64,000 nt of DNA from positions 1 to 64,000 of the forward strand of contig NZ_SSXE01000004.1 in NCBI RefSeq assembly GCF_021699195.1, given 5' to 3'. Source of the stretch: Nonomuraea sp. MG754425. Lineage in GTDB: Bacteria > Actinomycetota > Actinomycetes > Streptosporangiales > Streptosporangiaceae. Each line of letters begins with the position of its first letter. The stretch's first letter is position 1. Under the pieces are notes generated by a model. The model did not search any database, was not told where the DNA came from, and saw nothing but the letters and a program-made list of their open reading frames with translations. Positions 60,169 to 64,000 of the stretch are shown here, in pieces. The position numbers were made by a program, and so were the translations under genes.

Positions 60169-60900
60169 GTGCTCATGATCAGAGACCCGCAGATCCTGGC
60201 GTGCTCAGGGGTCCTGAATCCCCCTGACGGATTCAGGCAGGTAGGCGTCCAGATCTGGCAGGCCATGCAGTTGGCGAGCGTGCGCAGGCCACGGGTGTGC
60301 CTGATCGCCACGGCGGTCGGTGACTCTCGCGAGCACATCGACGGCTGGTACGGACGCGCCCGGTTGTTCGGGGACGCCGAGTTGTCCCATCTCCAGTTGT
60401 TCACGCAGCCGAACGTCACCGACGTACGCGCCCATCTGCTCGCCCAGGACGTGATCTTCGTGTCCGGCGGCAGCGTGGTGAACCTCCTGGCGGTGTGGCG
60501 CGCGCACCGGCTCGACGCGATCATGCGGGAGTGCTGGGAGAAGGGCGTCGTGCTGGCGGGTCAGAGTGCGGGCAGCCTGTGCTGGCATCAGGACGGGGTG
60601 ACCGACTCCTTCGGTGACGACCTTGACGCCACCGAGGACGGCCTGGGCTTTCTGCCGTTCAGCAACGGTGTGCACGATGATCTGGACGACCAGCCCAGAC
60701 GGTCTCGTTTCCGGGAACTCATCGGCGAAGGGACGTTGCCGGCCGGGTACGCCACCGAGGACGGCGTCGGTCTCCACTACGTGGGCACCCGGCTGCATGA
60801 TGTGGTCGGGATCCTGCCGAACCGGAACGCATGGTTCGTCGAAGCCCATGACGGAAACTACCGCGAGCAGGCCATACCCGCCCGCTTCTGGGCCCCGTAA
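60169..60900 (+). CDS. S51-family peptidase (dipeptidase-E/cyanophycinase-like)
   Basis: A 243-residue protein of peptidase family S51. The nucleophile motif GQSAGSLCW (Ser in G-x-S-A-G) follows a D-V-I-F-V-S-G-G-S-V-V-N segment, and HDDLDDQPRR..R plus a late AGYATEDGVGLHY complete the usual layout. Homologues cleave Asp-X dipeptides or cyanophycin. GGTGAG lies five bases before the GTG; an ATG six bases later is an alternative. It ends four bases from the convergent MFS gene. Confidence 0.85.
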   Translation: MLMIRDPQILACSGVLNPPDGFRQVGVQIWQAMQLASVRRPRVCLIATAVGDSREHIDGWYGRARLFGDAELSHLQLFTQPNVTDVRAHLLAQDVIFVSGGSVVNLLAVWRAHRLDAIMRECWEKGVVLAGQSAGSLCWHQDGVTDSFGDDLDATEDGLGFLPFSNGVHDDLDDQPRRSRFRELIGEGTLPAGYATEDGVGLHYVGTRLHDVVGILPNRNAWFVEAHDGNYREQAIPARFWAP

Positions 60901-60904
60901 GGCG

Positions 60905-62152
60905 CTACGCGCCGGCCCCGTCGAGGGTTCCGGGTGACGGTGTGCCGCTCAGCAACCGGCCGGTGAGCAGGGCCGCGCAGGAGCCGAGGGTCAGCAGCCC
61001 GCCGGTGAGGAAGGTGCCCCGGACGCCGGTGAGCGGCAGGACCAGGGCCCCTAGGGCGGCCCCAGCCGCGATGCCCGCGTTGTAGGCGCCGGAGTTCGCC
61101 GCGAAGGCGATGTCCGTACGGCCCGGCGCGCAGTGCAGCATCGCGTTCTGCGTGACCATGAACACCGGGCCGAGCGCGCTGCCCATCAGCAGCAGGAACA
61201 CCGCCGCCGCCACCGGGTGGGCGCCGAACGCGTACAGGCCGAGCATGCCCACCGACTGCGTGGCCACGGCGGCGGCCAGCGCGGACTGCGGGAAGCGGTC
61301 CAGGAAGACCCCGGTGACGCTCACCCCGGCCACGCACGCGACACCGAACCCCACGAGCAGGAGGCTGATCGCGTTCGGGGAGAACCCGCTCACGTCGCCC
61401 AGGAACGTCATGATGTAGGTGTATCCCGCGAACGCCCCGGCGGCCGACAAAGCCCCCACCGTCAGCACCGTGGCGAACCGCCGCACGTCGGGGCTGGTCG
61501 CGTAGGCGGCGGGCTCCTCCTCCGGACGCGAGGTCGGCAGCAGGACGGCGATCGTCACCAAGGAGACCAGCCCCAGGATGGCCAGCACGGCGACGGGCAC
61601 CTGCCAGTCACTCTGCTGGCCCAGCCACGTCCCGGCGGGAACACCGAGTACGAGGGCGAGCGAGCCGGCGACGGACAGTGCCCCGACCACGCGTCCCCGG
61701 ACCTCGGGTGCGAACAGGCCCACCGCGACCGGTCCCATCACGGCCCAGAACAGCGCCTGGGCGAGCGCGGTCAGCAGCCGCGCCACGAGGAGCGTCCAGT
61801 AGGAGGTGGCCAGCGCCGCGACCAAGCTGGAGATCACGAGCGCGGCCAGCAACCCCGTGAGCACGTGACGCCGGGGCACGGCCCGCACGGCGTGGGCGAT
61901 CGGCACGGACACGACGGCCACCGTCACGCCGTACCCGGTGACCAGCAGGCCGACCGCCGACAGAGACACCCTCAGGTCTTCGGAGATGAGCTCCAGGAGT
62001 CCGACCGGCAGGTTCTCCGCGGTGTTGAAGGTGAGGGCGGCCAGCATCAGAGCCCCGAGCACCGCCGGCCTGTGCCATGGAGCCGGTTGCCGCGCGGCCG
62101 TACGGTCTCTTCTCGCCCTCGTCCATCGTGCCCGCGCGGCAGCATCGTCCAT
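60905..62152 (-). CDS. MFS drug/sugar efflux transporter (DHA1 type)
   Basis: A 415-residue, 12-segment transporter. The opening FNTAENLPVGLLELISEDLRVSLSAVGLLVTGYGVTVAVVSVPIAH matches the AraJ/CmlA-like DHA1 group, and LVARLLTALAQALFWAVMGPVAVGLF is the typical TM4-5 region with motif C-like LGVPAGTWLGQ. It probably exports drugs or sugars. A basic 26-residue cytoplasmic N-terminus precedes TM1. GGGGTG lies seven bases before the ATG. Confidence 0.88.
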   Translation of the reverse strand: MDDAAARARWTRARRDRTAARQPAPWHRPAVLGALMLAALTFNTAENLPVGLLELISEDLRVSLSAVGLLVTGYGVTVAVVSVPIAHAVRAVPRRHVLTGLLAALVISSLVAALATSYWTLLVARLLTALAQALFWAVMGPVAVGLFAPEVRGRVVGALSVAGSLALVLGVPAGTWLGQQSDWQVPVAVLAILGLVSLVTIAVLLPTSRPEEEPAAYATSPDVRRFATVLTVGALSAAGAFAGYTYIMTFLGDVSGFSPNAISLLLVGFGVACVAGVSVTGVFLDRFPQSALAAAVATQSVGMLGLYAFGAHPVAAAVFLLLMGSALGPVFMVTQNAMLHCAPGRTDIAFAANSGAYNAGIAAGAALGALVLPLTGVRGTFLTGGLLTLGSCAALLTGRLLSGTPSPGTLDGAGA

Positions 62153-62398
62153 GTGGACACCCCATCAAGCCCACCAAACCCCCCGCAACCGAATTCACCT
62201 CGGCGTTGCCGTACGGGCGAGGCCCCGCGGCCGTCTGGTGTCCAGCGCGCGCGGGACGGGTTGCCGGGTGACAGCGCCAGGCTCGCGGGGGTGGGTGGCG
62301 CATCACGGTGGCCGTGGGGTGGGTCAGTCCAAGAAGTAGTCGGCCTGGGGCCAGATGTAGCCGGCAGCGCAGCCCTCGGAACCGGCGGGCCGGTCGGG

Positions 62399-62704
62399 TC
62401 AGGCGGCGTTCGGGGGTGCGGTGGCGAGGACGTGGGTGATGCGGTGGGCGGCCGGGGCGAGGTGGGTCACCTCGGCGATCGGTTCGCACCACGACCACCA
62501 GAACAGCCATCGGCCCTCCTCCGGCGCCGCCGAGATGATCTCGGACAGGGCGGTGGCTTCCGGGTTGATCACGCGCAGCCGCGGCAGCCGGTCGTCCGAG
62601 GTGAGCAGGCGGGCGTGCAGGCCGCGGTCGTGCAGCAGTCTCTGCAGGTCAGTGAGGTGGCCGGCGGCCTGCGCGGCCACCTCGGGGGTGACGGGCTGGG
62701 GCAT
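62399..62704 (-). CDS. Small protein of unknown function near WhiJ-type regulators
   Basis: A 101-residue cytoplasmic protein with an aromatic core (GRWLFWWSWCEPIAEV) and no signal peptide. Proteins with this W-x-F-W-W-S-W motif are common beside XRE/WhiJ-type regulators and RsbW-like ATPases in actinomycetes, which is the setting here. No known function. GGAG six bases upstream supports the ATG at 62704. It follows the ATPase gene by 33 bp. Confidence 0.75.
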   Translation of the reverse strand: MPQPVTPEVAAQAAGHLTDLQRLLHDRGLHARLLTSDDRLPRLRVINPEATALSEIISAAPEEGRWLFWWSWCEPIAEVTHLAPAAHRITHVLATAPPNAA

Positions 62705-62737
62705 GGCTGACTCCAAACGTGTCACGGGGTCGGGCGG

Positions 62738-63202
62738 TCAGGCGGAACCGTGGAAGAGCTCGTCGAGTTGTGCCGGGGTCGGGTGGAGGTCGAGGTCGCA
62801 CCACACCGCGCGGCGTCCGGACGCGGGCAGCCGGTAGCTGCCCCACCGGTCGCGTGACAGGGCCCGGACGATCGCCAGTCCCCGCCCGTGCTCCGCGTAC
62901 AGGGTGGACGCCTGCCTCGGGACGGGGACGGGCGTCGAACGGGCCGCGCCGGGATCGGTCACCACCAGTCTGAGGAAATCCGGCCCCTGGGAGAGGGTCA
63001 CCTCGATGTCGTCGTCACCGCCGTGCAGGACGGCGTTGGTGACCAGCTCGGACGCCGCCAAGACCAAGATCTCCCCGGACGGGTGCGCGGACCCCACCCA
63101 GGCGGTGACCGCTTCCCGCGCCCGATATGGGGCCCGGGTGTCGCACGCCAGCCGGATAACGCCGAGTTCCTGATGTTCAGTCAGTGTGAGAATGGGGATC
63201 AC
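62738..63202 (-). CDS. RsbW-like ATP-binding protein (anti-sigma-type HATPase)
   Basis: A 154-residue single-domain GHKL ATPase of the anti-sigma kind: N box ASELVTNAVLHGG, VTDPGAARS in the place of the D-x-G box, and EHGRGLAIVRAL as the G box. Such proteins bind and sometimes phosphorylate anti-sigma antagonists. In many actinomycetes they sit beside WhiJ/Scr1-like regulators, as here. Begins with GTG; the ribosome site is unclear. Likely cotranscribed with the small protein downstream. Confidence 0.85.
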   Translation of the reverse strand: MIPILTLTEHQELGVIRLACDTRAPYRAREAVTAWVGSAHPSGEILVLAASELVTNAVLHGGDDDIEVTLSQGPDFLRLVVTDPGAARSTPVPVPRQASTLYAEHGRGLAIVRALSRDRWGSYRLPASGRRAVWCDLDLHPTPAQLDELFHGSA

Positions 63203-63576
63203 CGGACTTGCCTCGTCATTTCGTGTGCGGACCCCGAAGGGTGTATATAGTGCGGCAGATTCCAGTATGACGGGCGGCCTTTTCCTGCCGTACTGACCAA
63301 TCGGACGCAGGTATGATGCTCAACCGAACCTGAATCCGCAGTTAGCCAGCACCTTGTCGCATTTGTTCTTTATGCGGCTCTTGTATGCCACGCCATTTTC
63401 GCGATCACCCGTGGGATAGAAGTTTCGGCCCCTCGACTGCCCTGCGATCTGTCCACAGCTTTGCGTCTCGACGGTAATTTGTGGGACAGTTTTTAACGCC
63501 ATTCATCCAACAGGATGTCGCGTTCTTGGGCGTTGGATGCGTGGCCATTGTGCGACCAGTCATGCGGAGGTAAAGC
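63203..63576. other. About 370 bp divergent promoter region, lower GC
   Basis: Between the RsbW-like gene and the WhiJ-type gene. It is AT-richer than the rest of the window. A 60-codon minus-strand frame (63320-63502; contains NGVAYKSRIKNKCDKVLANCGF) has two close cysteines and could be the tail of a small secreted protein, but no start signal is convincing. Confidence 0.45.
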
Positions 63577-64000
63577 ATGCCCGCGGCACGCAAACTCGAC
63601 CCCAACGCGAGCAGGACAGCGGCCTTCGGAGCCGAACTGCGTCGCAGGCGCGAGGAAGCGCAACTCACCCAGGCGGAGCTCGGCCGGCACGCCGGATACT
63701 CCTCCAGCCAGATCGGCGCGGTGGAGGTCGGCAAACGCCCGCCCACCGAACAGTTCCTCACCGAGTGCGAGAGAGCGCTCGGCTCCGGCCTGCGCGAACT
63801 GTGGGCGTCGCTCTCCCGCCACCGCGACACCGCGCCCACCTGGTTCGCCCCCTGGTTGCAGGAGGAAGAGCAGGCGCAGTCGCTGCGCACCTGGCAGCCT
63901 CTGGTGATCCCGGGGCTGCTGCAGACGGCCGACTACGCCCGCGCCCTGCTGGAAGGCGAGTCCGGCCACGACACCGAACGCATCGACGCCCTCGTCGCCG
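63577..64000 (+). CDS. WhiJ/Scr1-like XRE regulator, partial at the window edge
   Basis: The first 141 codons of a helix-turn-helix regulator that continues past the window. The XRE domain is AAFGAELRRRREEAQLTQAELGRHAGYSSSQIGAVEVGKRPPTEQF, and the start of the C-terminal domain shows WFAPWLQEEEQAQSLRTWQPLVIPGLLQTADYARALL, diagnostic of the Scr1/DUF5753 group. GGAGG six bases upstream fixes the ATG. These regulators act in development and are often paired with a small DUF397 gene, which would lie just outside the window. Confidence 0.9.
   Translation, partial: MPAARKLDPNASRTAAFGAELRRRREEAQLTQAELGRHAGYSSSQIGAVEVGKRPPTEQFLTECERALGSGLRELWASLSRHRDTAPTWFAPWLQEEEQAQSLRTWQPLVIPGLLQTADYARALLEGESGHDTERIDALVA

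Overview
High-GC actinomycete chromosome. The housekeeping block (topA, an MFS-Tmk fusion, holB, a RicT/PSP1 gene), a large multi-repeat chaplin, SARP-type regulators, DUF2690 secreted proteins, WhiJ/Scr1-like regulators and very GC-biased third codon positions together point to a filamentous member of the Streptosporangiales (Nonomuraea-like) or a close relative. The genus is an inference, not proven by the sequence.

Layout. 1-16.3 kb looks like core chromosome: two small genes, tRNA-Thr(CGU), then a mostly minus-strand block running topA - metallophosphoesterase - XRE regulator - MFS/thymidylate kinase - holB - ricT - secreted alpha/beta-hydrolase, followed by a DUF5703 gene, an eight-repeat chaplin-type surface protein, a membrane-anchored protein and tRNA-Leu(GAG). 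16.37-18.1 kb is a gene graveyard: a decayed serine recombinase, an ECF-sigma-like and a DUF2867-like scrap, and a MerR/B12-type regulator without its DNA-binding domain. 18.2-29.3 kb is a nutrient-uptake island: a LacI regulator and two proteins of unknown function face an eight-gene convoy encoding an oligopeptide/dipeptide-type ABC importer, a histidine phosphatase, an exonuclease-endonuclease-phosphatase (EEP) enzyme, the binding lipoprotein and a secreted phospholipase-D-like enzyme. Two TTAACGTTAA-centred LacI-type operators lie between them. 29.7-32.0 kb holds a large 2OG-Fe(II) oxygenase, and a second recombinase relic follows it. 32.4-34.3 kb is a complete three-gene arsenic operon (arsR-acr3-arsC).

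34.6-50 kb is a patchwork of stand-alone enzymes and their regulators: DUF1801, VOC protein, a large LuxR-type ATPase regulator, flavin monooxygenase, SDR, azoreductase/MarR pair, secreted BP74-like protein, phosphotransferase, serine hydrolase and TetR/SDR pair. Fragments are scattered through it: a third recombinase relic, a GNAT tail, a frameshifted signal peptidase and a truncated SMP-30-like gene. 50-57 kb carries a secreted EEP enzyme, a histidine kinase with no adjacent response regulator, two tandem DUF2690 secreted proteins and a 1265-residue secreted transglycosylase-like/SGNH hydrolase. 57-64 kb has an AfsR-like SARP preceded by three exact 11-bp-spaced heptamers, an S51 peptidase, an MFS efflux protein, and at the right edge an RsbW-like ATPase beside a WhiJ/Scr1-like regulator that runs off the window.

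The main message is that 16.4-43.7 kb carries three different serine-recombinase C-terminal relics, all on the minus strand, so this stretch has probably received and lost integrative elements repeatedly. The best candidates for new biology are the LacI-controlled ABC/phosphoesterase island, the SARP heptamer array, the 19-bp-arm inverted repeat before the BP74-like gene, and the multi-chaplin protein with its neighbour. No CRISPR array, intact transposase, rRNA gene or recognisable riboswitch was seen.
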